From Pacificibacter marinus (GTDB lineage Bacteria; Pseudomonadota; Alphaproteobacteria; Rhodobacterales; Rhodobacteraceae), in NCBI RefSeq assembly GCF_900109555.1, contig NZ_FNZV01000009.1, forward strand, positions 1 to 64,000: a stretch of DNA of 64,000 bases, written 5' to 3'. Both the position numbers and the translations under genes were made by a program. Of the stretch, positions 35,184 to 44,360 are shown piece by piece (positions within the stretch are counted from its first letter, which is position 1; each line of letters opens with the position of its first letter). The notes below the pieces were generated by a model. That model searched no databases. It was not told where the DNA came from and saw nothing but the letters and a program-made list of their open reading frames with translations.

Positions 35184-36239
35184 ATGAAAGATGATCCCAA
35201 ACCATTGCGCCGCGGCTGGACCACGGGCGCTTGTGCCACCGCAGCCACGCGTGCGGGGTTGATGGCGCTGTGGGGCGAGGGGTTTCCCGAAAAAGTACGG
35301 ATTACGCTGCCCAAAGGCGAACGTCCCGAATTTGAGTTGTCTTATACCACGTCTGGTCCTGATTGGGCCGAGGTCGGCATTATTAAAGACGCAGGCGATG
35401 ATCCTGATGTCACTCACGGCGCTGAGATTCGGGTGCGTGTGTCGCGTTCAAGCGGCGGCGTTGTATTTAAAGCGGGGGCAGGGGTTGGCACAGTGACCAA
35501 AGCAGGACTGCCCATTGGGGTGGGTGAACCCGCGATCAACCCTGTGCCGCGTGAGATGATGCGTGCGCAAGTGACCGAGATGGCCGCGCGTTTAGGGCAG
35601 GTGCCTGATATTGAGATCACGGTGTCTATTCCTGATGGCGATACCATCGCGCTGAAAACATGGAACCCGCGTTTGGGCATTGTTGGCGGCCTGTCTGTGC
35701 TTGGCACCACTGGCGTTGTGCGGCCGTTTTCTTGCGCGGCTTGGATCGCATCCATTCACCGCGGCATTGACGTGGCCCGCGCCGAAGGGTTGACGCATTT
35801 GTCTGGCTGTACGGGCACGACATCAGAACGTATCGTGCAAGCGCACCATAACCTGAGTGATGCGGCAATGCTGGACATGGGCGATTTTGTTGGTGGGATG
35901 TTGAAATACCTCGTCAAACACCCTGTTGAACGTGTGACCATCGGCGGTGGTATCGGCAAACTGGCAAAGCTGGCCCAAGGCGCGATGGATTTGCATTCCA
36001 AACGCGGGCAGGTGGATTTGGCGTTTTGGGCAGACAGGCTTGGCCTGCCAGACATCGCATCCGCCAATACCGCGCTTGATGCCACTCAGATTGCAGGGCC
36101 TGTATTTGCCCAAAGCGTTGCCGAATTAGCGCTTGAGACCGTCAATGCGCGTTTTAAAACCGCCACTGACGGCGCATCCATTTCCTATGATATTGTGGTT
36201 ATCGACCGCGCTGGGGCCATTTTGGCCACGGCGTCTTAG
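35184..36239 (+). CDS. cbiD: cobalt-precorrin-5B (C1)-methyltransferase CbiD
   Basis: The C-1 methyltransferase of corrin-ring synthesis. The N-terminal LRRGWTTGACATAATRAGLMALWG is the family signature, followed by ITLPKGERPEFEL, GAEIRVRVSRSSGGVVFKAGAGVGTVTKAGLPIGVGEPAINPVPREMM, and THLSGCTGTTSERIVQ. At 351 residues it is a normal length. The frame is open for 44 codons upstream, through the cobA start, but those are not family-like; I use the ATG at 35184 (GTG at 35181 is an alternative). CbiD belongs to the anaerobic route, yet its neighbours here are CobA, CobB and CobK, so it may stand in for CobF. Confidence 0.94.
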   Translation: MKDDPKPLRRGWTTGACATAATRAGLMALWGEGFPEKVRITLPKGERPEFELSYTTSGPDWAEVGIIKDAGDDPDVTHGAEIRVRVSRSSGGVVFKAGAGVGTVTKAGLPIGVGEPAINPVPREMMRAQVTEMAARLGQVPDIEITVSIPDGDTIALKTWNPRLGIVGGLSVLGTTGVVRPFSCAAWIASIHRGIDVARAEGLTHLSGCTGTTSERIVQAHHNLSDAAMLDMGDFVGGMLKYLVKHPVERVTIGGGIGKLAKLAQGAMDLHSKRGQVDLAFWADRLGLPDIASANTALDATQIAGPVFAQSVAELALETVNARFKTATDGASISYDIVVIDRAGAILATAS

Positions 36240-36251
36240 AAAGAATGTTCT

Positions 36252-36983
36252 ATGATTTTACTTTTGGCGGGCACGGCAGAGGCACGCAATCTGGCGGGCT
36301 ATATGAAAGACGCGGGTTTGGCCTGCACCGCGTCATTGGCGGGGGCAACACGCAATCCATTTGATTTGAGCGTGCCGACGCGCAGTGGCGGCTTTGGCGG
36401 GGCACAGGGGTTTAACGCCTATTTGGACGCTGAAAACATCACCGCCGTGATTGATGCCACGCATCCATTCGCTGAACACATCACCGCACGCACAGCCAAA
36501 ATTTGTGCCGAGCGTGATATTCCCTATTTGCGGTTCGAGCGCGCGCAATGGATTTCACGCACTGGGGACTCGTGGCACCGCGCTGACAGCTATGCGGATT
36601 TGGACCGTCTTATCCCAAAAGGCGCGCGCGTGTTTGTGGCCACGGGGCGTCAAAGCCTGTCGCACTATGACCATTTGCAAGATCGTCACCTGATGTGCCG
36701 TGTGATTGATACGCCTGACGCGACATTTCCCTATCCTTTGGGAGAATGGATCATCGGTCGGCCACCGTTTTCGGAAGCATCAGAGCGTGCGACGTTTGAA
36801 CAATTTAAACCCGATTGGCTTGTGGTCAAAAACGCTGGCGGGGCCTCTGGCAAAACCAAATTGGCCGCCGCGCGCGCTTTGGGCATTCACGTGGCAATGA
36901 TGACGCGGCCCAACGCGCCTGTGGGGATTGAACGACGCGAACAGGTTTGTGATGCTTTGGAATGGGCGGAACAGCACGGATGA
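36252..36983 (+). CDS. cobK: precorrin-6A reductase
   Basis: It reduces precorrin-6A with NADPH. The 243 residues start MILLLAGTAEARNLAGYM and contain AVIDATHPFAEHITARTAKICAERDIPYLRFERAQW near residue 65, VFVATGRQSL, and a C-terminal DWLVVKNAGGASGKTKLAAARALGIHVAMMTRP, all typical of CobK/CbiJ. It starts 12 bp after cbiD, with AGAAAG as a possible ribosome site, and its stop overlaps the start of the next gene (ATGA). Confidence 0.96.
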   Translation: MILLLAGTAEARNLAGYMKDAGLACTASLAGATRNPFDLSVPTRSGGFGGAQGFNAYLDAENITAVIDATHPFAEHITARTAKICAERDIPYLRFERAQWISRTGDSWHRADSYADLDRLIPKGARVFVATGRQSLSHYDHLQDRHLMCRVIDTPDATFPYPLGEWIIGRPPFSEASERATFEQFKPDWLVVKNAGGASGKTKLAAARALGIHVAMMTRPNAPVGIERREQVCDALEWAEQHG

Positions 36984-37603
36984 GGCGGATCACCTGTCAG
37001 GCAGATGTTGATCAAGACGCCCATTGCTTGGCCGTGATGCACGCACAGTTTGCCGTGGCATTGACCCAAACAGGCACTTTGCCTTTACGTTTGCGATCTG
37101 ACGGGTTTGAACCTTTGCTGTCTGCTATTGTCAGTCAGCAGGTTTCTGTAGCGTCGGCCAATGCCATTTGGTCTCGTGTCTGTGCGGCAGATATGCACAA
37201 GGCTGCCAATGTTCTGACCGCCAGCGATGACGATCTGCGGGCTTGCGGGTTATCGCGGCCAAAAGTGAAATATGCCAAAGCTTTGGCTGCGGCGGATCTT
37301 GATTTTAATGCTCTGCGCCACGCCCCCACAGATCAGGTCATCACGATTTTGACCCAAATAAACGGCATAGGCCGCTGGACGGCTGAGATTTATGCGATGT
37401 TTTCATTGGGGCATGCAGATGTGTTCGCGGCCAACGATTTGGCGCTACAAGAGGCGGCTAAAATCTTGTTTGAATTGGACGCACGGCCAAATGAAAAACA
37501 AATGCGCGCTTTGGCTGAAGACTGGGCACCCTATAGGTCTGTTGCAGCGCGACTTTTATGGGCCTATTACCGTGTTGTGAAAACCCGCGAAGGAATACGG
37601 TGA
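36980..37603 (+). CDS. DNA-3-methyladenine glycosylase II family protein
   Basis: A 207-residue HhH-GPD base-excision enzyme of the AlkA type. The helix-hairpin-helix is LTQINGIGRWTAEIYAMFSLG and the catalytic Asp follows in VFAANDLALQEAAK, with SAIVSQQVSVASANAIWSR earlier. It would remove alkylated bases from DNA. It lacks the N-terminal AlkA domain found in E. coli, as is common for the short alphaproteobacterial forms. The start ATG overlaps the cobK stop (ATGA) and its own stop overlaps the next start (TGATG), so three unrelated functions share a coupled transcript. Confidence 0.92.
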   Translation: MRRITCQADVDQDAHCLAVMHAQFAVALTQTGTLPLRLRSDGFEPLLSAIVSQQVSVASANAIWSRVCAADMHKAANVLTASDDDLRACGLSRPKVKYAKALAAADLDFNALRHAPTDQVITILTQINGIGRWTAEIYAMFSLGHADVFAANDLALQEAAKILFELDARPNEKQMRALAEDWAPYRSVAARLLWAYYRVVKTREGIR

Positions 37604-38268
37604 TGGCAGTGCTCGACAGTAAGATTAAAGAAAGCCAATCAGGCTCGGCTCACTCAGTGGTCGTGTTTTTACACGGTTATGGCGCCAATGGCGCAGACCT
37701 TTTGGGGTTGGCTGATCCTATGGCGGAACATATGCCCAACACTGTGTTCTATTCACCAGATGCACCGGAACAGTGCATTGGCAATCCCGCTGGTTTCCAG
37801 TGGTTTCCTATCCCTTGGATTGATGGATCATCCGAAGAAGAAGCCAGCGCAGGCATGGAACGCGCTGCGGCAGAATTAAACGCCTATTTGGACGATATCT
37901 TGGTCGATCTTGATCTTGAGCCCGCACAAATGGCAATTGTCGGATTTTCCCAAGGAACAATGATGGCCCTGCATGTCGCACCACGTCGCGAAGATGCCGT
38001 GGCTGGCGTTGTCGGTTTTTCAGGCCGCTTGCTGGAGCCAGAAATGTTAACGGATGAGATGCGCGTTAAAATGCCAGTTTTGCTGGCGCATGGTGACGAA
38101 GACGACGTGGTGCCATCGCAGTCTATGCCCGATGCCGTGCAAGCGCTTGAAGCTGCTGGGTTTGAAAAGGTCTACGCCCATGTGATGGAAGGCACCGCGC
38201 ATGGAATCGATCCTGATGGTCTGTCTGTTGCGCTGGCGTTTTTGCGTGAACAGCTTGGATACGAGTAA
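37603..38268 (+). CDS. phospholipase/carboxylesterase family alpha/beta hydrolase
   Basis: A 221-residue serine hydrolase. Catalytic elements in order are VVFLHGYGANGADL (oxyanion region), VGFSQGTMMALH (nucleophile Ser in GFSQG), HGDEDDVVPSQS (Asp) and GTAHGIDPDG (His). The family includes YpfH and acyl-protein-thioesterase-like carboxylesterases; the physiological ester is unknown. The start overlaps the preceding stop by one base, and GAAGGAA lies upstream. Confidence 0.93.
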   Translation: MAVLDSKIKESQSGSAHSVVVFLHGYGANGADLLGLADPMAEHMPNTVFYSPDAPEQCIGNPAGFQWFPIPWIDGSSEEEASAGMERAAAELNAYLDDILVDLDLEPAQMAIVGFSQGTMMALHVAPRREDAVAGVVGFSGRLLEPEMLTDEMRVKMPVLLAHGDEDDVVPSQSMPDAVQALEAAGFEKVYAHVMEGTAHGIDPDGLSVALAFLREQLGYE

Positions 38269-38435
38269 ACACAGCGGGCGCATGGGGCTGTAAAACGTCT
38301 TATTTCTTTGGTTTTTAGAGTTTCTACGTGGGATTTAGAAAAAATTTAGGATTTTAACAGTATTGTGACGATGCCGCTTGACGCGCTTCTTCATATTGTT
38401 ACGCTTCGATTAACAACCAGTTAGGGGACTATACC

Positions 38436-38555
38436 ATGGATATGTTTTTCATTTTGAGCGCTGCAGTTTTCGTTGTTTTGGGCTTAGGTGTCATTGGTCG
38501 TCCTCAGCCACAACGCCGCGCTATTCGCGTACCTGTACAAAACAAGCGTCGCTAG
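38436..38555 (+). CDS. 39-aa membrane peptide, unknown
   Basis: A short gene with a clear ribosome site (AGGGG, 8 bases before ATG). It encodes a helix, MDMFFILSAAVFVVLGLGV, followed by a basic tail ending VPVQNKRR. The tail has about seven Arg/Lys residues, so an N-out, C-in single-pass membrane peptide is likely. A terminator 80 bp downstream (38637-38666) supports a separate short transcript. I know no homolog of proven function. The good Shine-Dalgarno sequence, the coherent helix plus basic tail and the terminator make it more than a chance frame. Confidence 0.6.
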   Translation: MDMFFILSAAVFVVLGLGVIGRPQPQRRAIRVPVQNKRR

Positions 38556-38636
38556 GCTGGCCGTTTCGTCACCACAGTTCATCATGCGCAAAGCAAGCCG
38601 TGGTTCGAATTGATAGCTGATGATTTAAGTTGATTG

Positions 38637-38666
38637 GATCGCATGTTACGCATGCGGTCTTTTTTT
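38637..38666 (+). terminator. terminator after the 39-aa peptide gene
   Basis: GATCGCAT, a short loop, ATGCGGTC, then TTTTTTT. It is a strong intrinsic terminator between the peptide gene and the HNH gene. Confidence 0.85.
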
Positions 38667-38846
38667 GTGCGATACGTCATATTCATGTCATTTGCAGCGG
38701 CTAAATACCCTCGTAAGACCCGCGATATATAGAGGGCTTGCCAGCAACAAACCCCGATATATAGTGTGATTAAGTCTAGGACGAAGTCCTACTGCGGATT
38801 TCAGTCTCAGGCCTGCAGAATGCAAGGCGCAATTGGAGCCGCTGTG

Positions 38847-39431
38847 ATGGACGCTGACTTTAGAACTGACTTCGTCAAAGAACCCTATGCCCGCAAAGCA
38901 AACCCCGCTTTGGTGCTGAATGCCGACTATCGGCCATTGTCGTATTACCCTTTATCCTTATGGCCGTGGCAAGAAGCCATAAAAGCGGTTTGGTTGGACC
39001 GCGTTGAAATTGTGGCCCAATACGACCAAGTGGTGCGCAGCCCCAGTCGCGAGATTAGAATCCCGTCTGTTGTTGTTCTCAAAGATTATGTCAAACCTCA
39101 AAAGCGCGTGGCCTTCACGCGCTTTAATTTATTTTTGCGCGATGAATTCTGCTGCCAGTATTGTGGATCCAAGGGCAACCTAACCTTTGATCACGTCATT
39201 CCACGGGCACGGGGCGGGATCACATCATGGGAAAACGTCGTGGCGGCCTGTCAAAAGTGCAATTTGCGCAAAGGGTCTAAATCGTTGCGCCAAATAGGCA
39301 TGCATCTGCGCAAAACACCGCGCGCGCCGGAATGCGAACAATTGCGCAATGTGGGGCGGAAATTCCCGCCAAACCACCTGCACGACAGTTGGATCGATTT
39401 TCTGTACTGGGATTCAGAACTGGAAGCTTAG
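38847..39431 (+). CDS. HNH endonuclease
   Basis: A 194-residue protein conserved in Rhodobacterales. The N-terminal part (ALVLNADYRPLSYYPLSLWPWQEAIKAVWLDRVEIVAQY) precedes an HNH domain with zinc cysteines and catalytic residues: CCQYCGSKGNLTFDHVIPRARGGITSWENVVAACQKCNLRKGSK (about residues 100-143). It is a stand-alone chromosomal type with no restriction partner and no phage genes around. The natural substrate is unknown. The frame is open 27 codons earlier; the ATG at 38847, after GGAGCC, gives the usual start. Confidence 0.93.
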   Translation: MDADFRTDFVKEPYARKANPALVLNADYRPLSYYPLSLWPWQEAIKAVWLDRVEIVAQYDQVVRSPSREIRIPSVVVLKDYVKPQKRVAFTRFNLFLRDEFCCQYCGSKGNLTFDHVIPRARGGITSWENVVAACQKCNLRKGSKSLRQIGMHLRKTPRAPECEQLRNVGRKFPPNHLHDSWIDFLYWDSELEA

Positions 39432-39439
39432 CTTCAGGT

Positions 39440-39598
39440 CTATGCCGAACAAGACGCGCCGCCCAAAACGTAAAACTTGACACAATGCGGATTGCTCAAA
39501 GCCACTGTTGCACGGGTGTCGCCTTTGGTTGTCACTTTAGGGTCGATGAATTTTTCACCATGCGGCCAAGAAGGATGCTGTGCGTCAAAGTCTTTCAT
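39440..39598 (-). pseudogene. possible gene remnant (52 aa), unknown
   Basis: A short frame reading MKDFDAQHPSWPHGEKFIDP, then TTKGDTRATVALSNP, then an unrelated short tail. The first 35 residues look like real protein and remind me of the N-terminus of a larger roseobacter protein (possibly a radical SAM enzyme), but the expected continuation is missing. It may be a truncated gene copy or a genuine small protein. There is no good ribosome site. Confidence 0.3.
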
Positions 39599-39776
39599 AC
39601 GTTCGCCCATTGTGACTGGTTTCAACCGTGGTATGCATTTTTAATGCTTGTAGAAAAGGGTGTTTATCCCAATCAACACGATTGTGAAATTGTTGTATAT
39701 GGCATGCCAAATTGAATAGAGGACGAATGCCGAAACGGGTGCTAGACTTTATTTGGCAGGGCAGATAAACCCAACA

Positions 39777-39790
39777 CGTTAGCGCTAACG
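39777..39790. promoter_or_regulatory. perfect 14-bp palindrome, LacI-type operator candidate, upstream of zwf
   Basis: CGTTAGCGCTAACG is a perfect palindrome with a central CG/GC core, like operators of LacI-family sugar regulators in alphaproteobacteria. It lies 94 bp upstream of zwf, where it could block or modulate the zwf-pgl-pgi promoter. No LacI-type regulator gene is in the window. Confidence 0.55.
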
Positions 39791-39883
39791 ACACTTTAAA
39801 TAGCCTTTTCGCAGCGTCAAACACATAGGTGAAGGCGGCAAGCCCAGACAAAGCGCCGCTGTAGCGCACAAAGGAGACACATC

Positions 39884-41335
39884 ATGGTTTCACGCGTCAT
39901 TCCAGTCGACGATTTCGATTTGGTGATTTTTGGGGGCACGGGCGATTTGGCCCGTCGCAAAATTTTACCCGGTTTGTACAGACGGTTTTGTGCCGGTCAA
40001 ATGCCAGCTGAGGCGCGCATTATCGGCGCAGCCCGCTCGGATTTTGGCACGCCAGAATTTCGCGATATGGTCCGCGATGCGATCCATGAGTTTTCGGAAA
40101 AAAACGACTGCGACGAGCAAAAGATCGAACAGTTTTTGGCGCAACTTCACTATGTCACCATTGATGTTATGGGCGAGGGCGGCTGGTCTGAGCTAAAGGA
40201 TTTGATGCGCGACGGTATCGTCAAAGCATTCTATTTTTCAGTGGCTCCCAAATTGTTTGGCGCTATTGCAGAGCGCTTGCATCTGAAAGGGATTTCCGAT
40301 CAAGACAGCCGCATTGTGGTTGAAAAACCCTTTGGCCGTGATTTGGAAACCGCGAAAGCGTTGAACGCCGATTTGGCGGCGCATTTCGACGAAACACAGA
40401 TTTACCGTATCGATCACTACCTTGGCAAAGAAACCGTGCAAAACCTGATGGCTGTGCGCTTTGGCAATATTTTGTTCGAACCGTTGTGGAATGCGCAATA
40501 CATTGATCACATTCAAATCACAGTGGCCGAAACAGTTGGTGTTGGTGGGCGTGGCGAATATTACGACCGGGCAGGCGCGATGCGCGACATGGTACAAAAC
40601 CACTTGATGCAACTGTTGTGTTTGATCGCAATGGAACCGCCTAGCAAGTATGATCCTGACGCCGTACGCGACGAAAAACTTAAAGTTATCCGCGCGTTGG
40701 AACCTATTGCCCCCCATCACATCGTGCGCGGTCAATATGATGCAACAGACACAGAACAATCGTACCGCGAAGATGCCGGTGATCCTAAATCGCGCACAGA
40801 AAGCTATATCGCGCTGCGCTGTATGATTGCCAATTGGCGGTGGGCCAATACACCCATTTACATCCGCACAGGCAAGAAACTGAAAGCCCGCGCATCGGAA
40901 ATCGCAGTGGTGTTCAAAGACACACCGCATTCCATTTTTGGCGAGGAAGCTGGCAAGCACGCCAATGTGTTGCGCATTCGTTTGCAGCCTAATGAGGGCA
41001 TGACGTTGCAAGTCACCATCAAAGAACCTGGCCCCGGTGGGATGCGTCTTGTGGATGTGCCGCTGGATATGTCTTTTGCTGACGCTTTGGGTGATGAGGA
41101 TGATGTGCCGGACGCCTACGAGCGCCTGATCATGGATGTGATCCGTGGCAACCAAACCCTGTTTATGCGTGGCGATGAAGTAGAAGCAGCATGGGCGTGG
41201 ACCGATCCACTGATCAACGGTTGGACAGCGCGCAATGATGTGCCGAAACTCTATGATGTCGGCTCTGCTGGCCCTGATGATGCGGCCTTGATGCTCAAAC
41301 GTGAAAACCGTGTCTGGCGGGAGATCAAAGAATGA
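39884..41335 (+). CDS. zwf: glucose-6-phosphate 1-dehydrogenase
   Basis: It oxidises glucose 6-phosphate to 6-phosphogluconolactone with NAD(P)+. The 483 residues have the dinucleotide-binding VIFGGTGDLARRKILPGLY, EKPFGRDLETAK, the active-site signature RIDHYLGKETVQNLMAVRF and IRTGKKLKARASEIAVVFK. GGAGA precedes the ATG. It overlaps pgl by 4 bp and, with pgi, feeds the Entner-Doudoroff/oxidative pentose route. A palindromic operator candidate lies upstream at 39777-39790. Confidence 0.98.
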   Translation: MVSRVIPVDDFDLVIFGGTGDLARRKILPGLYRRFCAGQMPAEARIIGAARSDFGTPEFRDMVRDAIHEFSEKNDCDEQKIEQFLAQLHYVTIDVMGEGGWSELKDLMRDGIVKAFYFSVAPKLFGAIAERLHLKGISDQDSRIVVEKPFGRDLETAKALNADLAAHFDETQIYRIDHYLGKETVQNLMAVRFGNILFEPLWNAQYIDHIQITVAETVGVGGRGEYYDRAGAMRDMVQNHLMQLLCLIAMEPPSKYDPDAVRDEKLKVIRALEPIAPHHIVRGQYDATDTEQSYREDAGDPKSRTESYIALRCMIANWRWANTPIYIRTGKKLKARASEIAVVFKDTPHSIFGEEAGKHANVLRIRLQPNEGMTLQVTIKEPGPGGMRLVDVPLDMSFADALGDEDDVPDAYERLIMDVIRGNQTLFMRGDEVEAAWAWTDPLINGWTARNDVPKLYDVGSAGPDDAALMLKRENRVWREIKE

Positions 41336-42003
41336 AGTTTATTGAATACACAGACCGCGACGCATTGATGCTTGATCTGGCTGATATCATTGCTGGCGAA
41401 TTGGCCACCGCGCTAGAACATTCCGACCGTGCGTCTTTGTGTGTGCCGGGCGGGACAACGCCGGGGCCGATTTTTGATACGCTGTCTGGGGTAAATTTGG
41501 CGTGGGACCGCGTTGATGTGCTGCTCAATGACGAACGCTGGGTGCCTGAAAGCTCGGAACGTTCAAACACCGCACTGCTTAAACGACGCTTGGTGACGGG
41601 CGCTGCAGCTGGGGCCAATTTGATTCCACTTCACACTGATGTTGCAACTCCCGAAGAGGGGTTGAACGGTTTGATGCCCGCTGTTGAGGCGGCGCTACCA
41701 CTGAATGTTTTGGTGCTTGGCATGGGCACAGATATGCACACCGCCAGCCTGTTCCCCGGTGCAGATCAACTTGAACTGGGCTTGTCTGACGCAGCCCCGA
41801 CTTTGCTTGCGATGCGTGCCCCCGGCGCGCCGGAACCCCGGATAACATTGTCAGCTAAGGCATTGAAATCAGCAGTTTCCACGCACATTCTGATCACAGG
41901 TCCCGACAAACGTGCTGCGCTTGAACGTGCGCAAAAATTAACCCCACTTGAGGCGCCAATTGCAGCATTTTTGCAAGACGCACAAGTGCACTGGGCCCCG
42001 TAA
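41332..42003 (+). CDS. pgl: 6-phosphogluconolactonase
   Basis: It hydrolyses 6-phosphogluconolactone, the product of zwf. The 223 residues are of the DevB/SOL type: SLCVPGGTTPGPIFDTLSG, WDRVDVLLNDERWVPESSERSN and VLVLGMGTDMHTASLFPGADQ are the conserved blocks, with the catalytic His in DMHTASLFP. It overlaps zwf by 4 bp (ATGA), so it is translated in step with it, and is followed 110 bp later by pgi. Confidence 0.96.
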   Translation: MKFIEYTDRDALMLDLADIIAGELATALEHSDRASLCVPGGTTPGPIFDTLSGVNLAWDRVDVLLNDERWVPESSERSNTALLKRRLVTGAAAGANLIPLHTDVATPEEGLNGLMPAVEAALPLNVLVLGMGTDMHTASLFPGADQLELGLSDAAPTLLAMRAPGAPEPRITLSAKALKSAVSTHILITGPDKRAALERAQKLTPLEAPIAAFLQDAQVHWAP

Positions 42004-42113
42004 CCTCAGTGGCAGGGCACAGAAGTGACCTGTCATTTTTATGCGCCTTCTAAATATTAGGAGAGCATAAATTGTTTTAGGCTAAACAAGGCTGTGCCTT
42101 GATAGGAGATACC

Positions 42114-43730
42114 ATGCCTGTTGATTTTTCTGGATTGAAATCACTGCAAACCGCGGCAAAAGATCGTCATATTCTGGATTTGTTCGCTGCAGATGACGCA
42201 CGCGCACAGTCCTTTTCTGCGACATCCGATGGATTGCTTTTTGACTACTCCAAAACCAACATAGATGCCGATCAAAAAGCCGCTTTGATTGGTCTTTTGG
42301 ATACTGCGGGCGTGGCAGGCAAACGCGACGCGATGTTCAGTGGTGATAAAATCAATGACACCGAAGGCCGCGCAGTCTTGCACACGGCTTTGCGCAATCT
42401 TGATGGGGATGACATCTTTGTTGATGGCGCTGGCGTCATGGACGGTGTGCGCCGCACTTTGGCGCGTATGGATGATTTTGCAGATCGCGTGCGCCGTGGC
42501 GAGATTACGTCGTTCTCAGGTGCGGCCTTTCAAGATGTCGTAAACATCGGGATCGGCGGCTCTGATTTGGGGCCGGTGATGGCCTATGAAGCCTTGAAAC
42601 CCTACATCGACGGTCCGCGGTGCCATTTTGTATCGAATGTGGATGGCGCTCATATCCATGATGTTTTGCGAGGACTTAACCCGCTGACAACGCTGGTGAT
42701 TGTTGCGTCCAAAACATTCACCACTATTGAAACAATGACCAATGCCGAGACAGCAAAGAAATGGCTATTGGCCAGCACTGGCGAAGAAGGCATTTCCCAC
42801 CACTTTGCAGCCTTGTCCACCGCACGCGATAAAACGGCCACGTTTGGTATTGATCCTGATCTTGTCTTCGGGTTCGAGGATTGGGTTGGTGGGCGTTATT
42901 CTGTCTGGGGGCCGATTGGTCTGCCATTGATGATTGCGATTGGGCCGCAAAATTTCGCAAAATTCTTGCGCGGTGCGCAGTCCATGGACGTCCATTTCAA
43001 AACCGCACCATGGGATGAAAACCTACCCGCGCTGCTGGCTTTGACAGGGATTTGGCACAACCAGATCTGCGGTCACGCGACCCGCGCTGTTTTGCCCTAC
43101 GAACAACGCCTTGTGCGCTTGCCTGCTTATTTACAGCAGCTTGAAATGGAAAGTAATGGCAAACGCGTCTCTATGGACGGCGAAGATTTACCATTTAATT
43201 CTGGGCCAGTCGTCTGGGGCGAGCCGGGCACCAATGGCCAACACGCGTTCTACCAACTTATTCACCAAGGCACCCGTGTCATTCCATGTGAATTCATGGT
43301 GGCGCGCTATGGTCATGAAAAAGGGTTGGAGCATCAGCACGAACTGCTTGTCTCAAACTGTTTAGCCCAATCCGAAGCTCTCTTGCGGGGGCGATCTTTG
43401 GACGAAGCGCGCGCGATCATGAGTGCAAAAGGTGTCGAGGGCGACGAATTAGAACGCCAAGCACGCCACCGTGTGTTCCCTGGCAACCGCCCGACAACTA
43501 CATTAGCCTATGACCTCTTAACGCCCTATGTTTTGGGGCAAATCATCGCTTTGTATGAGCACCGCGTTTTTGTTGAAGGCGTGATTTTGGGTATCAATTC
43601 GTTTGACCAATGGGGGGTAGAGCTTGGCAAAGAACTTGCCGTGGCGCTGCAACCTGTTGTGGCTGGCACGCAAGATGGTGCTGGCAAAGATGGGTCAACG
43701 TTGAATCTTGTGAAGTTTTTGCAAGTCTAA
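42114..43730 (+). CDS. pgi: glucose-6-phosphate isomerase
   Basis: It interconverts glucose 6-phosphate and fructose 6-phosphate. The 538 residues show [34 protein letters not shown], the signature [35 protein letters not shown] (catalytic Glu and His) and a C-terminal [15 protein letters not shown]. The start at 42114 follows AGGAGA; the earlier in-frame ATG at 42099 has no such site. It completes the zwf-pgl-pgi cluster and ends in a strong hairpin. The 110-bp gap before it could hold an extra promoter. Confidence 0.98.
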   Translation: MPVDFSGLKSLQTAAKDRHILDLFAADDARAQSFSATSDGLLFDYSKTNIDADQKAALIGLLDTAGVAGKRDAMFSGDKINDTEGRAVLHTALRNLDGDDIFVDGAGVMDGVRRTLARMDDFADRVRRGEITSFSGAAFQDVVNIGIGGSDLGPVMAYEALKPYIDGPRCHFVSNVDGAHIHDVLRGLNPLTTLVIVASKTFTTIETMTNAETAKKWLLASTGEEGISHHFAALSTARDKTATFGIDPDLVFGFEDWVGGRYSVWGPIGLPLMIAIGPQNFAKFLRGAQSMDVHFKTAPWDENLPALLALTGIWHNQICGHATRAVLPYEQRLVRLPAYLQQLEMESNGKRVSMDGEDLPFNSGPVVWGEPGTNGQHAFYQLIHQGTRVIPCEFMVARYGHEKGLEHQHELLVSNCLAQSEALLRGRSLDEARAIMSAKGVEGDELERQARHRVFPGNRPTTTLAYDLLTPYVLGQIIALYEHRVFVEGVILGINSFDQWGVELGKELAVALQPVVAGTQDGAGKDGSTLNLVKFLQV

Positions 43731-43752
43731 AAACGATACGTTTCAATTCAAT

Positions 43753-43780
43753 AAGCCCGCAGCGTTAAACCTGCGGGCTT
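43753..43780. terminator. bidirectional terminator hairpin between pgi and the SCP2 gene
   Basis: AAGCCCGCAG, 8-base loop, CTGCGGGCTT: a perfect 10-bp stem between two convergent genes, with AT-rich flanks on both sides. Confidence 0.8.
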
Positions 43781-43814
43781 ATTTATGTTGGCCAATCGCT
43801 TTTCAGCCAAGGCT

Positions 43815-44105
43815 TTATCCAAAGAGATTGCCAAATTTCATTGCTGTCGCGGCATCGCCTTTGACCTTAAGTTTTCCAAACATCACAGCTTTCATAGGGT
43901 TCAACGTGCCCTCTAAAATTTGGGTCAAAGTATCTTGCGATGAAAAAATCGCGCAGTCCGCTTGTGCGTCTGAAATCTGCGCGTCTGAGCCAGAGATCAA
44001 AATGTTGCCGATATCTTTGATCCGCAAACTTACGGATTTTTCAAAGGTTTCATTGGTCAACCGCGTGACAAGTGCATCTTTGGCTAAGGCTAGAAAATCG
44101 CTCAT
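43815..44105 (-). CDS. SCP2 sterol-binding domain protein
   Basis: A 96-residue protein consisting only of an SCP2 lipid-binding domain: VSLRIKDIGNILISGSDAQISDAQADCAIFSSQDTLTQILEGTLNPMKAVMFGKLKVKGD. The LNPMKAVMFGKLKVKGD end is the most conserved part. Family members bind lipids or acyl-CoAs in a hydrophobic tunnel; no enzymatic role is known. AGGAGAG precedes the ATG at 44105. It is a single-gene unit convergent with pgi. Confidence 0.93.
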   Translation of the reverse strand: MSDFLALAKDALVTRLTNETFEKSVSLRIKDIGNILISGSDAQISDAQADCAIFSSQDTLTQILEGTLNPMKAVMFGKLKVKGDAATAMKFGNLFG

Positions 44106-44360
44106 ACATCTCTCCTGTTTGCACAAGAGTTATGGGGTGGGGCGCTTCGATAATAGTACGACGCTACGTCTATTTCTCATAATTATCTAAGAAGTCACTC
44201 GGATACGCAGTTTAAAACAGATGCGCCTACGTTCCTTTTTTAGCGTTTTCTCAACGTTCATATCTTCACGTCAAAGCAATTGTTGCAAAGGCAATGGAAC
44301 TTTATGGCTTGCCGCCAGTTGATATTCCAGAACGTAGAAAAACGAAAGCAGGAGCTTTTC

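Noticed and set aside
40238-41155. 305-codon open frame antisense to zwf
   Set aside because: Long only because zwf codon use leaves the opposite strand open; rich in His, Cys and Phe with no family pattern, while zwf is certain.
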